DNA from: Blastocystis hominis | Taxonomy: Eukaryota; Sar; Bigyra; Opalinata; Blastocystidae | Direction of reading: 5' to 3' | NCBI RefSeq assembly: GCF_000151665.1 | Contig: NW_013171838.1 | Location: 323,001-387,000, forward strand | Length of the DNA: 64,000 nucleotides | Shown: positions 1 to 11,267 of the stretch, one piece after another | Layout of the letters: each line of letters begins with the position of its first letter | How positions within the stretch are numbered: position 1 is the first letter of the stretch | Made by a program: the position numbers and the translations under genes | Notes under the pieces: generated by a model | Database searches by the model: none | What the model was told of the DNA's origin: nothing | Seen by the model: the letters and a program-made list of their open reading frames with translations, nothing else

Positions 1-48
1 ACTTTCTGTGAGTTCTTCAGGAGAGATTGGGTACTCAAAAGAGGAGTT

Positions 49-716
49 CTAGTGGTAAAAATCCAATAGAAGGAATGGAACTAAAAGGCCGGATATAATA
101 AAGATACGTAAACATGCAGCTTTGTTGAATGATATCAAAAATGAATGGGGACGACCCTTTGAAAGAAGGGACTTCACTTCCTCTAACGATAAGGTGTAGG
201 AATGAAGCAGAGAGAAAACACGAACTTCGGGAAAGCCCCTACAGAGCCTCACGTCCGTTCCCACAACAGCAATCTGTTGCTTTTTCTCATTTTCAAAACG
301 AATCATGCTAACTTGGCGCATTAAGTGAATGACTGCAAAGTGACACTTTTCTTCGATGATCTACCGACATCCGATTTCTTGAGGCGACGGTTCATGGAAT
401 TATTCGCAGGAACAAACAAACAAGCATCCTTTCCATCCATGTAAGATAACACAACTTTCTTGTGCGTAATCACATACCGAATGAAGTCGTATTTCCACAG
501 TTCATGAACAACTGCAGGAACAAGGCGCTTCATACTAATAATAACACATGACAAGATCCATTTGACATTTCGATGTATTTTGTGTTTTTGATATTCTGCA
601 GAAGATATCAAAGGAAGTAGAGTGGTCATTTCAAAAACAAGACTCGAGCTACTTTTGTGGAATGAAAAAAGTGATACCTGACAATTCAATATTTGAAAAA
701 ACACAATCGGATACAC
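49..716 (-). CDS. hypothetical protein, two adjoining ORFs
   Basis: Two minus-strand open frames (716-321 and 321-49) lie end to end and may be exons of one gene. The upstream frame has a plausible globular stretch (WILSCVIISMKRLVPAVVHE) and a basic C-terminal part (RRLKKSDVGRSSKK). I recognise no family. A putative intron with GT near 338 and an AG near 309 could join the two frames, but no join is forced by a conserved domain. The start is unresolved because upstream DNA (717-1097) has no clear exon. Either frame could be chance; confidence is low. Confidence 0.25.
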
Positions 717-1097
717 TGCTTACACAAAATGTTGTATAAAAGTGATTTTATTACACTCTACCCAGCTTGAATCTGAAAGTTCTCTCCAGAACTTCAAAGA
801 AATTACTCTCAAGTGTATTTTGATTACACATAAGTGTTTACCGGTCACCGACTGCTTTATCACAGACAGTTTAGCAAGCTACATCTCTAAAATCATTGAA
901 TCATTCGATTATTGATAGTTGTGAAAAACGAATTGAAATCTGGAAGTGCAAAAATCCTAAAGATTTGCTAAGGTTTCCTAATTATCGATATAGTATTTGT
1001 GTCCTTTGTTTCAGTGAACCTGCTTCGATTGTAAGTTTCTGAGATGGTAACTGTTTCCAATTATGTAGTCTAACACGGTCCTGTAGTAGTAGTTATT

Positions 1098-3735
1098 ATG
1101 TCGAGTTCACAGCTGGAGCAAGGAACAGACAACAAGATAAAAGAACTGGATCAGAATGAAATGGACTTGCCTCAGGAAGATGCAGCTGGCGCAAGCCAAC
1201 CGCTCATGTTTTCTGGGTTGGGAGAACAGCCACGTGCAAACTCATACGATTTCTTTGATAACGATATGGTCACACCCAATTTGGCAAGCGGTACTTCCGC
1301 CGTGTATTCTCCCTTCTTTTTGCAAATGTTTACGACGGAACGACGAGGGATCGATAGTGGAAAATTATACCCGCGCGATTATGGTGATGCCAAGCATCCC
1401 GGTATCCTCCAATCTCGTTTGACGACACAGACATCACAGCCAACGAGAAGATCGCTCCCCCGCTGGTCCTCCCGGACAGCGCCACGCAGGTGAACAAATC
1501 ATTAGAGGATATGATGTCTGTAATGACAGAAAACAACCCTTTTTTCTCCGAATGCCTCGAGCAGCTGACCCACATTAGTCAATGCCGCAAGTTGGAAGGT
1601 GAGTGTACGATTCCTCTCTGCTTCCCCCTCAAGCGCGACATGTACCTCCGTTTCCACGTTTCCACGTAGTTACCACGCCTCGAAATGCACGGACGAGGAC
1701 TGCACGCTGTGCCAGCTTCTCCGCCCGCTCCTCCTCATCCACAGCATTTCCTGTACCCGCGAGGATTGCCAGATTCCGCTGTGCCACGTATTTCTTCGCC
1801 TTCCCGCCTCTTTTGCAGCGGTACCGAAACGCCTGGTTCGCCTTCGTTCAGAGCCTCGCGGGGCTTCCCGTCCCGCGGTTAGAGCGCCTCTTCGAGAGCA
1901 AGCAGAAGCTCCGCCCCGCGGTGAAGCAGGAGGTACGTCCCGCGGGGATCCGACATCTAGAAAACGCCCGACCCGTCGCTCTCGCAGAAGCGCGTGCATT
2001 CCCGCGGTTCCAAGACAGGGGTAAAAATCGTGGTTATTTTTGTAACGGGGAGAGCGACTTCTACGGCGAAGATTTGGCGCGCTCCCCGTCGAATTTGGCG
2101 GGGTCGAAGCAGTCCACGCCGTCTCGTTCTGCGGAATTAACCGCGAAACCGTCCGCTCTGGGAGGCGGTGCGAGCGGGACTGGGTCGCAAAATGGCGGGA
2201 CGGGCGCGGAGGGCGGCGCGCCGACGGTTTTGGCGGCCAAATCGGGGCTGAACGAAGCGCTGAAGGGGTCGAACGCGTCGCTGTCGGTGCAGTACATCGC
2301 GTGCTGCAAGTGCGGGAAGCGACGCGCGGTTCCGGGGTGTGCATTCCCGCGGGGATTGACGGGTAGGACGCTGGACGTGAGCCTGCTTCCGCACTTCGAG
2401 TGCTCGATGAACATCTGGGACGACAACAAATATAACGCGTGTAATATTGAGGAGAACGTGGACGTCAACTACGTGATCAACCTTTCGGTGGCTCCCCGCG
2501 GGGATTCTCATGTGTAGAAGAAGGGCCCGAACTACGAGCAGAGCTGCGCGCAGTTCGTAAACAAGCTGAAAGCGTTTCTGGCGACCAATCAGATCATGTC
2601 GTATCGGCCGCCCACGCTGGGGCGAAAGGAGGTCGATTTGTACCGCCTTTTCCGCGAGGTAACCGCGTACGGCGGCTGCGACTCGGTGGTCAGCAAGGAG
2701 GGCACCTGGGCGAAGATCTACCGCGGGCTGGACAATTTCTCGCCGACGGAGACGTCCGCGTCGTTCCGGCTGAAGAAGATGTACAATAAATACTTGCTGG
2801 CCTACGAAAAACACGTCTTTAACTTCCTCCCCATCCCCGCGAAAAAACACAGATTCCACATGAATTCCGCGGGAACCCCCATGAATTCGATGAATTCGAT
2901 GAATTCGATGAACTCGATGAACTCAATGAACTCAATGAACTCGATGAACTCGATGAGCGGCGTAACGCCCATTTCCTCGATGGGGAGTTCCATTTCGAAT
3001 TCTATGTCGAATTCCATGGCGAACTCGCAGACCGTTTCCACGGGGATCCAGAACAGCATCATTTTCCCGCCAAACACCTACACCTACACCGATGAAACGC
3101 CCGCGAAACGCCCCACCAAGGGAATCGTGGAAACCTCGTTCGCCGGCTCCCACACCAGCGCCCTTCTATCGAATTCTACGCACTACACGCCCGGCGCGGG
3201 AATCGGGCTCACCGCGGGAGTTTCGTGGAACTCTTCGCTCCCCGCCATGGGGGTTTCGCCGGTGAAACGCCCGGCGAGCGATGGCGGGAACGCCGGGGAC
3301 CGCGAGCACGCGCTGCGCAGCGGATCCCCGCGGGTATCGCAGATCGTAGGGGAAACCGTGGAACCTGACGGGCAGAACACGCGGTCGCGGTCTTCGCTGA
3401 GTTCCCCGCTGGTGGGCGGGTTGCCGGGAACCGCGGGGAGCGGGAGTGTCGGAACCGCGGGGATGGGAGGGCGTTCGGCGGGGCAGTGGGAGCAGAAAGT
3501 GTGCCAGTCGCCGATGATCACGGGGGAGGATCCCGAGGGCGCGGCCGGGCTGCAGGCGCTGATGACGCTGCGGACGTCGCTGTCGCCGACGCTGCGGAGC
3601 GTGGAGGAAGCGTAGGGAAGGAGGACGAGCGTGAGAGCTAGGCGATGGGAGTCGCTGGTGAGCGTGGCGAACGATGTGATGGGCGGAGAGGAGCTGGAGA
3701 AGCTGCCGGCGGCGGCGGTGAACTCGATGAAGTAA
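1098..3735 (+). CDS. TAZ zinc finger + CW zinc finger + ARID domain protein
   Basis: Putative chromatin or transcription regulator of about 790 residues. Splicing eight short introns (1402-1430, 1642-1669, 1788-1818, 1933-1960, 2021-2052, 2337-2366, 2488-2517, 3612-3641) gives one frame from ATG 1098 to TAA 3733-3735. The TAZ-type region has three Cys/His clusters: CRKLEGECTIPLC, HASKCTDEDCTLC and HSISCTREDCQIPLC. A CW finger follows (CCKCGKRRAVP, then a Cys and Trp in CSMNIWDDNKYNAC). The ARID follows at about 2596-2820 (LFREVTAYGGCDSVV, W in GTWAKIY, FRLKKMYNKYLLAYE). After it come eight MNS tripeptides and a Ser/Gly/Pro-rich tail. TAZ domains of p300/CBP bind transactivation domains, CW binds methylated H3K4, ARID binds DNA. 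The order TAZ-CW-ARID is not one I know. The gene is GC-rich, and a TGTTTGT sequence follows the stop. Confidence 0.8.
2881..2952 (+). repeat. 9-bp coding minisatellite (ATGAAYTCR)x8
   Basis: Eight head-to-tail copies of a 9-bp unit, ATGAAYTCR, encode eight Met-Asn-Ser tripeptides just after the ARID domain. Further relaxed copies (SMSNSMANS) follow near 2998-3030. Units differ only at third codon positions, which suggests expansion by slippage or unequal exchange with the peptide kept. Confidence 0.9.
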
Positions 3736-3892
3736 TTGTTTGTAAACTGTTGATGTGGTTATGTGTATGTATGAGTGTTTGAGACAAACAGGGAGGGAGT
3801 GTTGTGAACAACACGGAGGAACGCGTTTACACGTTTCGAATAGAGACACATCGACTCGAAAGATCGATTTTGGTCTTTGTGTGAGTGGAAGC

Positions 3893-5656
3893 TTATGCGG
3901 CGAGCGGTTCGCTCTTCTTCACAGCTTCCTCTTTTTCGTTTTCTGCTTCCTTCTTTCTCGTATCGTTGCTTTTGTGGATTGTCGCCTTCCTGGCTGATCG
4001 GCGGAGCGAATAGTTCGCGATGGACAGGCAGACGATCATCATCACGCACATCGCGATCGCCAGAATGCGATAGCCCCACGCAGCACCGAACGAATTGTTT
4101 ATGTGCCCCATCAGCACTTGGATCAGCAGATTCACCATACAGGCAATGCACAGAATCACGCTAATCGTGTTCTGTGCATTTTCGCCAAACACTTGCATCG
4201 GAACTGTGATCGACGTGGGATAAAAGGGAGAGATCAGCAGGCCCGACCCTGCCAATAACCACACACCCTTTTGACCCAACGAGAACGCCACGAGATACAG
4301 CACAATTAACACCACGTTAAACCCAATCATGCTCGTAATGTCGCCGAAAAAGTCGATAATGAAGCCGACTCCCAGCCGAGTCACTGTGTAGAACAAATAG
4401 AACAACGAGAGAAACCGCGAGCCTTCTTCTTCGATCTTCATTCCATACAAGTCATGGAGATACAACGGACCCCAATTCACCGTGATCGATTCGATCGCAT
4501 ACACAGCGCCCATGTTCAGACCCAATATCCACACCATGGGTGATAGGAAGCTCTTCCACACGCTGCTATGGCTGTACGCAGGAACAGGAGAATTTTCGAT
4601 ATCCACACTCAAGGAATCAGCCTTCGACAAGGGCAGCTCTGCCTTTGGATTGTTTGCTTGGTCTTGGGTTTGAGATTGTGCTTGAACTTGCGCTTGCACT
4701 TGCGCTCGCTCTGGCGCTTGCACTTGAACTTCGGAATCAAGAGAACTGCTCAACGCAGATTTCGCTCCCTTGTCTGCTGAATCAACACTTGATTCCTTGA
4801 TTGAACCTTCCTTAGCTGGAAGGGGCTCTTTTTCTTTCAATGACAGATGGGACAACAAAGTGACCACAACGCCAAGCACCACTGGAATCATCAACCCCAA
4901 AAAGATCCCACGATACCCCCGGTCCCAAAAAGACAACATAATACTTGCATACTCGGGCCCCACCATGCTACCCATCCCATAAAAGAAGTGCAGATAGCTC
5001 ATCATAACACCTCGGTGGGAGGAAAACAAAACAGTGGACAGAGTATTCATCCCAACATCGAGTCCCACTCCTCCAAGTCCTTCAATAAAAAGCAAAATGA
5101 AAACAACCCAAAGCACGCTCACATTGTAGAGAATACAATATGCTACGAAATAGGAAACGAACGCACCGACAAGGATTGGTTTCACATCTGTATAAGACAT
5201 TAGAATGCCCAATAGCGGAGAGCCGATAATGAACGACCATGAACCAGCAGAAACAAGGTATCCCTGAATATTGTACGGTATTTCCAATTCCGTTTTCATC
5301 AAACCATAATAGACTCCCTCGGATGCTTCCACAGCTCCAAAAACGAAAAAGATAAAATAGCCAACAACCAAGCTCACCCACTCTCCCTTGGTATACCCAT
5401 AGAAGGACTTGCTTGTCATTTGCGCAAAAAAGAGTGGGGCAAAAATCGAGGGTAAAAAGGGCGCAAACATAGGTTCATATTTTGTACCCTCGAAAGAATG
5501 AACAGAGTCCCGCGGAAGATACCCTTTCAGGAGTTTCAAGCATTCACTATTATTCTTGATGGGAGGAATATTTAGTTGTATTGACTCGAAGCCCGATGTT
5601 GTACCAGGTGACCCTGATGGAGCGTCTAGCGGCAATCGTAATCGTTTTTTATACAT
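3893..5656 (-). CDS. major facilitator superfamily transporter
   Basis: A single uninterrupted 587-residue frame, unusual here because most neighbours have introns. It shows about twelve hydrophobic segments in two halves split by a charged Gln/Ala-rich loop (roughly residues 270-365, with many Q-A-Q-V units). Segments such as VVGYFIFFVFGAVEASEG and GYRILAIAMCVMMIVCLSI fit an MFS permease of the plasma or organelle membrane. The substrate cannot be told; loosely it resembles FucP/MFSD4-type sugar or drug permeases. Its ATG ends at 5656, only a few bases from the proposed start of the divergent kinase gene, so the two must share or overlap their promoters. It ends at TAA 3893-3895, convergent with the ARID gene. 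Confidence 0.75.
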   Translation of the reverse strand: MYKKRLRLPLDAPSGSPGTTSGFESIQLNIPPIKNNSECLKLLKGYLPRDSVHSFEGTKYEPMFAPFLPSIFAPLFFAQMTSKSFYGYTKGEWVSLVVGYFIFFVFGAVEASEGVYYGLMKTELEIPYNIQGYLVSAGSWSFIIGSPLLGILMSYTDVKPILVGAFVSYFVAYCILYNVSVLWVVFILLFIEGLGGVGLDVGMNTLSTVLFSSHRGVMMSYLHFFYGMGSMVGPEYASIMLSFWDRGYRGIFLGLMIPVVLGVVVTLLSHLSLKEKEPLPAKEGSIKESSVDSADKGAKSALSSSLDSEVQVQAPERAQVQAQVQAQSQTQDQANNPKAELPLSKADSLSVDIENSPVPAYSHSSVWKSFLSPMVWILGLNMGAVYAIESITVNWGPLYLHDLYGMKIEEEGSRFLSLFYLFYTVTRLGVGFIIDFFGDITSMIGFNVVLIVLYLVAFSLGQKGVWLLAGSGLLISPFYPTSITVPMQVFGENAQNTISVILCIACMVNLLIQVLMGHINNSFGAAWGYRILAIAMCVMMIVCLSIANYSLRRSARKATIHKSNDTRKKEAENEKEEAVKKSEPLAA

Positions 5657-5658
5657 TG

Positions 5659-7663
5659 AGTGAAGTCAAGCTGTTCCGGAGGAGCCTGTAGTGAAGCCAG
5701 AATCACCAGTGGAGGAAGAGAAGACCGCAGAGAGCACCACCGAGAATATATTCAGTACCGACTCGAGTAGTGAAGATGACGTGTTGCGAGGTGTGTCAAA
5801 TGTTGTCTACCGAAAGGAGTATGGCTTTTTAAATTTGGAGTGAATTCTAGCTTCGTTCAGAACGTGTATACTTTTACCTCCGAGCAGCTCGGCGTTGGCG
5901 CGACTGGCCCTATCCGAGTCGTGATCAACAGGTAACTCTTAAGATAGCCTGCTCATGGAAAAGAAATACCGGAGGCCGTTTTGCTATGAAAACTATAAAC
6001 TTGATGGGTTACAACGCAATTCAGAGGGAGCAACTTCTTCAGGAAGTCCTCATTTTGGGAAGACTGCACCATCCCAATATTGTGAAACTCTACGAGGTGT
6101 TCCAGACGTCAAACGCCATGTATTTGATCCAGGAGCTGCTCAGCGGCGGAGAGCTGTACACCCGCCTCATTCACAGTCCTCGTAAAGGTTGTGTCTGCTT
6201 GTCACCGTAGTTGGAAAGTTTTCAGAGGAGTACTCGAAGAAAATCGTGCGAGATATCCTCAACGCGATCTACTACCTGCATGAGACGAAGAACATTGCTC
6301 ATCGCGACCTGAAGCTGGCCAATATCATGTTCACGGACACCTCTCCGGACGCCGAGATCAAGCTGATCGATTTCGGCCTGAGCAAATTCGTGAGCGGGTC
6401 GGAGTACATGCACAGCCTCGTGGGCACGCGCTACTACATCGCTCCGGAAGTGTTCATGCAGGACTATCAAGGCATGGGCTACAACAAGAGCTGCGATATG
6501 TGGTCGATCGGAATCATCACGTACTTCATGCTCACCGGACACAACCCGCTGCCCGCGACGATGGCGAGTCTCCCGTTCGACCAGCTGCACATCGACGAGA
6601 TCCCGTTCCCCGACAATTTCTGGAGGAACATCAGTCCGGAGGCCATCAGTTTTGTGAAGGGACTGCTCACCATCGACCCTGTGAAGCGAATGACGGGTAG
6701 GACGCGGCGAGGGAATGCGACGCGTAGTGGTGGACGCGCAGAACCATCCCTGGATGAAGGTGACCACGCCGGTGGCGCCGATCAACCTGCCCTCCAGCAT
6801 TATTTCGTCGATGCAGGAGTTCCAGAACTACAACCATCTCAAGAAGGCCGCGCTCACCGCCGTGGCGTATCATCTGAACAACGTAGGAGCGCGGAGGGCG
6901 TGCGAGGTAGAACGATCTGATGCGTCTGAGCGATTTCTTCGAGTATTTCGACAAGCAGGACGATGGCTGGATCTCCTTCGAAGAGGTTCGTGGAGCGAGG
7001 GGCGGAATCATCGGGTAGTTCCGCGATGCGTTGATGGCGCTGCGCGATAAGGAGACCTTCGCGAAGAACAAGGATCTGTTCTCGATCACCACCGACGAGA
7101 AGAAGCTGCGGCAGCTGTTCGACAGCATGGACTTCGACCAGCAGGGCCGAATCAATTACTCGGAGTTCATGGCGGCGTGCTTGGCTCGAAAGGAGGGCAT
7201 CCACCGCGAATACGCCGAGCTCATCTTCAAACTGTAAAGCTCTGTGCGGTGCGTGAGGGGTAGAATCGACCGGGACCACGAGGGCTCGATCGAGATCGAG
7301 GACCTGCACTTGTTCTTCGGCGATGAAATCTCGGTGGACGAAATCAAGGCGTACATCATTCAGACCTTCGGAGAGCTCAAGACGCGGCTGACCGAGACCG
7401 ACCTCGAGTTAATTATGAACACGAAGATGATCACGGCCAACAGGGCCGAGGAGCTCGTCAAACAGCAGGTCGTCGGAGATATCGAGGAGGAAGATTACAT
7501 TAATGTGACATCGCTGTTCAATCGTGTGGTCAACTCGACGGAGGTGAAGGAGGAAGATGGGAAGACCGAGGAGCCCGATCCGGAGGAGGTGCATAGAAGA
7601 TGTCTTGCTCTTTCAGGTGTTGACAAGATATCAAGTCAACATAGAATTCCTGAAAAAGAATAG
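5659..7663 (+). CDS. calcium-dependent protein kinase (CDPK-like)
   Basis: Ser/Thr kinase followed by EF-hands. Eight introns (5660-5691, 5819-5850, 5932-5963, 6182-6210, 6697-6727, 6883-6910, 6986-7018, 7234-7263) join the exons. Visible motifs: glycine loop LGVGATG, VAIK-type lysine in RFAMKTI, catalytic HRDLKLAN, metal-binding IDFGLSKF, and GTRYYIAPEV. Three EF-hand loops follow (DKQDDGWISFEE, DFDQQGRINYSE, DRDHEGSIEIED); the fourth is degenerate. This is the CDPK layout of plants, ciliates and apicomplexans; calcium binding should release autoinhibition. The proposed start is split: A at 5659, then an intron, then TG at 5692-5693. An upstream in-frame ATG inside the opposite MFS gene is an alternative. 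A TAG at 7661-7663 ends the frame; another intron near 7588 could give a different tail. Confidence 0.85.
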
Positions 7664-7744
7664 ATGCTATCATTTTATTGAATTGTTTGTCGGGTGTTTG
7701 TTAATTGAAAGGTCGTTGTCAATCTGGAATGCTCATTTTCTTTT

Positions 7745-8843
7745 ATGGAGATTACTGCAATCGTTCGTAGAAGCTTCGGTTAGTGTATATTCATAGTTTT
7801 GTCGATAGTCGGCGCCGACATTCTTTGTGCTCTCTTCACCGAGGTTCTTCACCGAATTCGATCCTGCCGATATACATTCAGCAACAAACATGTCCTGATT
7901 ACTGGAGGATCGAGTGGATTAGGTCTCGAGTTGGCAAAAAAGATTGCCAGTGAAAGGGCAACGGTCACGATTGTTGCGCGAAACAAGGGCCTTTTGAAAA
8001 AGGCAAGGGCTGAAATCGAAGAATACTGCAAACAATCTGGTCACATGAGTCAACAGGTGTTTATAGAGTGTGCGGATGTCTGCAGCAGGGACGAACTATC
8101 GACCGCTGTGTGCAACGCAGTCAATACCAACGGGGCTATCGACGTTGTCATTTGTAATGCGGGAATGGCGAAAACGGGCTATGCATTTGGTCAGGAAATC
8201 GAGGACTATCAAGCATCCATGGATATAAATTATATGGGAACGGTGAATACTTTATTTTGTACCGTTCCTGACATGATCCGAAGAAACCGCGGAGAAATCT
8301 ATCTTGTTGGAAGTACGTGCAGTATGCTGAGTTACATGGGCTACACAGCGTATGCACCGAGCAAATATGCAATAAAAGGATTAGCCGATGGTCTTCGCAT
8401 GGAGCTGGATCGCCACAATATCCAGGTTGGGTGCATTTACCCTCCAAACATGGATACACCTTGTCTGGAGAAAGAAAACAAGACAAAACCGGAGGAAGGA
8501 CTGTTCGTTGAGAAATACCTAGAGTCTTTATTCACTCCGCAGTTGATTGCGCAACGTGTGATTCAGCGTATTAAAAGAGTATGGCATGATTTTAATGATG
8601 ATGATTTTTTTGTAGGGAGAACCTCATATTTACTGCGACATTGATTCCTGGGCGATTTGTCTAAATAGTTCTGGAATGGGCCCGCACAACAATATTTTCA
8701 ATTCTTTGTTATTTGTGATTCCGAGCATCATCTTTACGAACATTTTCAGACTCATGCTTCTGGGAATCTATCGCTTAAAACGTTTTTCTACCTCCACTCG
8801 CCTCAATCTGTGGCTACAAGGAGTTTCTAAGATAGAAAAGTGA
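7745..8843 (+). CDS. KDSR: 3-ketodihydrosphingosine reductase (short-chain dehydrogenase)
   Basis: Probable NADPH-dependent reduction of 3-ketosphinganine, the second step of sphingolipid synthesis, at the ER membrane. The SDR fold is clear: cofactor loop TGGSSGLG, structural CNAG, catalytic S and YxxxK in YAPSKYAIKG, and the KDSR-like YPPNMDTP after the active site. Exon 1 starts at ATG 7745; an intron (7779-7808) joins it to the SDR core. A TGA at 8642-8644 would truncate the protein before the hydrophobic tail. Removing 8635-8668 (starts GC, ends AG) instead gives SGMGPHNNIFNSLLFVIPS and a membrane segment, as in KDSR of other eukaryotes, ending at TGA 8841-8843. The GC-AG intron is inferred. 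Confidence 0.75.
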
Positions 8844-9471
8844 ATTGATCTGTTGATTGACAAACATTAAATAGCAGTTGCTGATAATTGATATTGATAT
8901 CTCACCTTTTGGGAATGTGAGACTTTTGAACAAATAGGTGAAACGTAGTGACACGAGATTATTTATTGAATAGGCGATTCGATGTTGTGTTTGGTTATCA
9001 TTTCCCTTCATTTGTGCTTCCTCATTGGTAGTCTGTGATCGAACCGTTTTTGCACATTTCAATGTTTAACAATTTTGGAACGTATTGAATCGATAGTAAA
9101 ATCGATACTTGTTATTATTATTTCTTTGTTATCCCTTCGTGGAAACCATTTCTCTTTATGACATACACATTTTCGACTCCTAAGAGAAATGCCTCTTTAA
9201 GAAAAAACCCATTCATACAGGATGGTAGTAAAAATAGAGTTTTGAAGACTCGATAGTCAAGAAGGAGAACACTGTGATGAAGTAAAATTGTTACGCCTTG
9301 TATGCTATAAAACAAAGTGAAAGTTGGAGATCATAAGACACAATAATACAATACTGAATTCAGGTACACCATTTCATTTATACTAGAAATTACCCTTAGT
9401 GAAACCGCAATGGGAGTTTCACTTGTCATTTCTATTTCCATGTTGCATTTATTCTCTTAGTTTTTAGAGTA
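8844..9471. other. intergenic, no gene seen
   Basis: AT-rich DNA between the reductase and Sec61 alpha. Open frames here are short, lack recognisable domains and sit on the strand opposite both genes. It probably holds the 3' UTR of one gene and the promoter of the other. Confidence 0.6.
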
Positions 9472-10981
9472 ATGAAGTGTAATTGCTTCTTGTGCGAATG
9501 ACTCATGTCTAGTCGATCTTCTCCATATTTGCGAGCCTCTTTGTACATTCCTTCCTGAGGTGAAAACTCCTGAGAAGAAGGTGATTGGCATTCGTACCGC
9601 TTGACTCCCAGGTTCCCTTCCGTGAGCGCTGTCTGTGGACTGTGGTTGCTTTGTTCGTTTACCTTGTGTGCTGCCAGATTCCTCTGTATGGTATTGCCAA
9701 CGCTGCCTCCTCGGACCCCCTGTACTGGCTGCGTGCGATCTCTGCCTCGAACCGGTAGTTGGCAGTGTTTTGGTGTCATCGTCTAGCGGCACTCTGATGG
9801 AGCTGGGAATCACTCCCATCGTGACGTCCAGCATGATCATGCAGCTTTTGACGGGTCTGAAGTTGGTGGTGTACGATCAGAGCGTGAAGGAGGAGCGCGA
9901 CCTCTTCGAGAGCGTGCAGAAGCTTTTTGGCCTGCTGCTGACCTTCATCACCTCGTTCGTGTACGTGGTGTCTGGCATGTACGGTCCCACGAGCGAGCTG
10001 GGCTGGATGACGTGCGGTCTTCTGATCTTCCAGCTGTCGCTCTCGGGCGTGATCGTTCTTCTGCTGGACGAGATGCTGCAGAAGGGATACGGTCTCGGTT
10101 CTGGCATCTCTCTGTTCATCGCGACGAACATCTGCGAGTCTGTGATGTGGCGCGCGTTCTCTCCGATGACGATGGACACGGGCCGCGGCAAGGAGTTCGA
10201 GGGCGCGGTGATCTCGCTGTTCCACCTGCTGATCACGCGGAAGGACAAGATCCGCGCGCTGCGGTACGCGTTCTACCGCTCGGCGCTGCCGAACCTGTTC
10301 AACCTGCTGGCGACGGTGGTGGTGTTCCTGGTGGTGGTGTACTTCCAGGGCTTCCGCGTGGAGCTGGCGGTGAAGAACCCGAAGTACCGCGGCCAGCAGG
10401 GCGTGTACCCGATCCGTCTGTTCTACACGAGCAACACGCCGATCATCATCATCTCCTCGCTCACCTCCAACCTGCTCATCCTCTCCCAGATGCTCTCGCG
10501 CCGCTGGGAGGGCAGCTTCCTGGTCTCGCTGCTGGGCCGCTGGTCGCACGACGAGCAGCAGAGCCGCCCCATCGGCGGACTCATCTACTATCTGATGGCG
10601 CCCGCCTCGCTCTCCGCCGCCCTCGCCGACCCCATCCAGCTCCTCGTCTACCTCGTGTTCATGCTGGGCGGATGCGCGGCGGTCTCCAGACTCTGGATCG
10701 AGTTCTCCGGAACCTCCTCGCGCGACGTGGCGCGCCAGCTCCGCGATGAGGGCATGACCATGAAGGGCTACCGAGACAGCGCCCTCATCGACGTCCTCGA
10801 CCGCTACATCCCCACGGCGGCCCTGCTGGGAGGACTGTGCATCGGAGCGCTGACCGTGTTCGCGGACTTCATCGGGGCCATCGGCTCGGGAACGGGAATC
10901 CTGCTGGCGGTGACGACGATCTTCCAGTACTTTGAGATTTTCAAGAGAGAGAGAGAGGAGCTCGGATTCCTGGGATTCTAA
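9472..10981 (+). CDS. SEC61A: Sec61 alpha subunit of the ER protein translocon
   Basis: Channel-forming subunit of the Sec61 complex in the ER membrane; about 470 residues, normal length. Three introns (9479-9512, 9581-9611, 9755-9786) rebuild the N-terminus; exon 1 is only ATGAAGT, giving [13 protein letters not shown], which matches the family start. Strongly conserved stretches include [53 protein letters not shown] and [13 protein letters not shown]. Ten membrane spans are expected. Genomic TAA is at 10979-10981 and TGTTTGTT at 11012-11019. Coding GC is high, as expected of a highly expressed gene. Confidence 0.97.
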
Positions 10982-11257
10982 GATTTGCTGAGGGATTTCT
11001 GTACAATGGCTTGTTTGTTGGAAAAAGCAATGAGGGGTGAGGGAGTGCAGTGTGGGAATGAATAGGCATTGCCTGGGGTGATTTCCTGAAGTTTGCATCA
11101 AATCGACGAAAACCAACCAAAGCATCGCTGAAATCACAGACTTGCTGTTGTAATAATAATAAAAGAATGATCTGCGACAAGACTTAAGGAGATTGAAGAT
11201 TGCTCTTCTATCTTCCCCCCTTCTTTAAAAAAAGAAGAGTCCCGATTTCTGTCCTTC

Positions 11258-11265
11258 AACAAACA
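11258..11265 (-). terminator. TGTTTGTT 3'-end motif after eIF3m
   Basis: Minus-strand TGTTTGTT four bases after the T of the stop codon TGA. In Blastocystis this motif sits just downstream of the polyadenylation site. Confidence 0.8.
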
Positions 11266-11267
11266 AC

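Noticed and set aside
1599-1669. One 35- or 71-nt intron starting at 1599 in the TAZ region
   Set aside because: Either choice puts the next Cys/His cluster out of frame; reading through to a 28-nt intron at 1642-1669 keeps all three clusters in frame.
9776-11137. 453-residue minus-strand frame
   Set aside because: Antisense shadow of Sec61 alpha; Arg/His/Gln-rich, as expected opposite GC-rich coding DNA.
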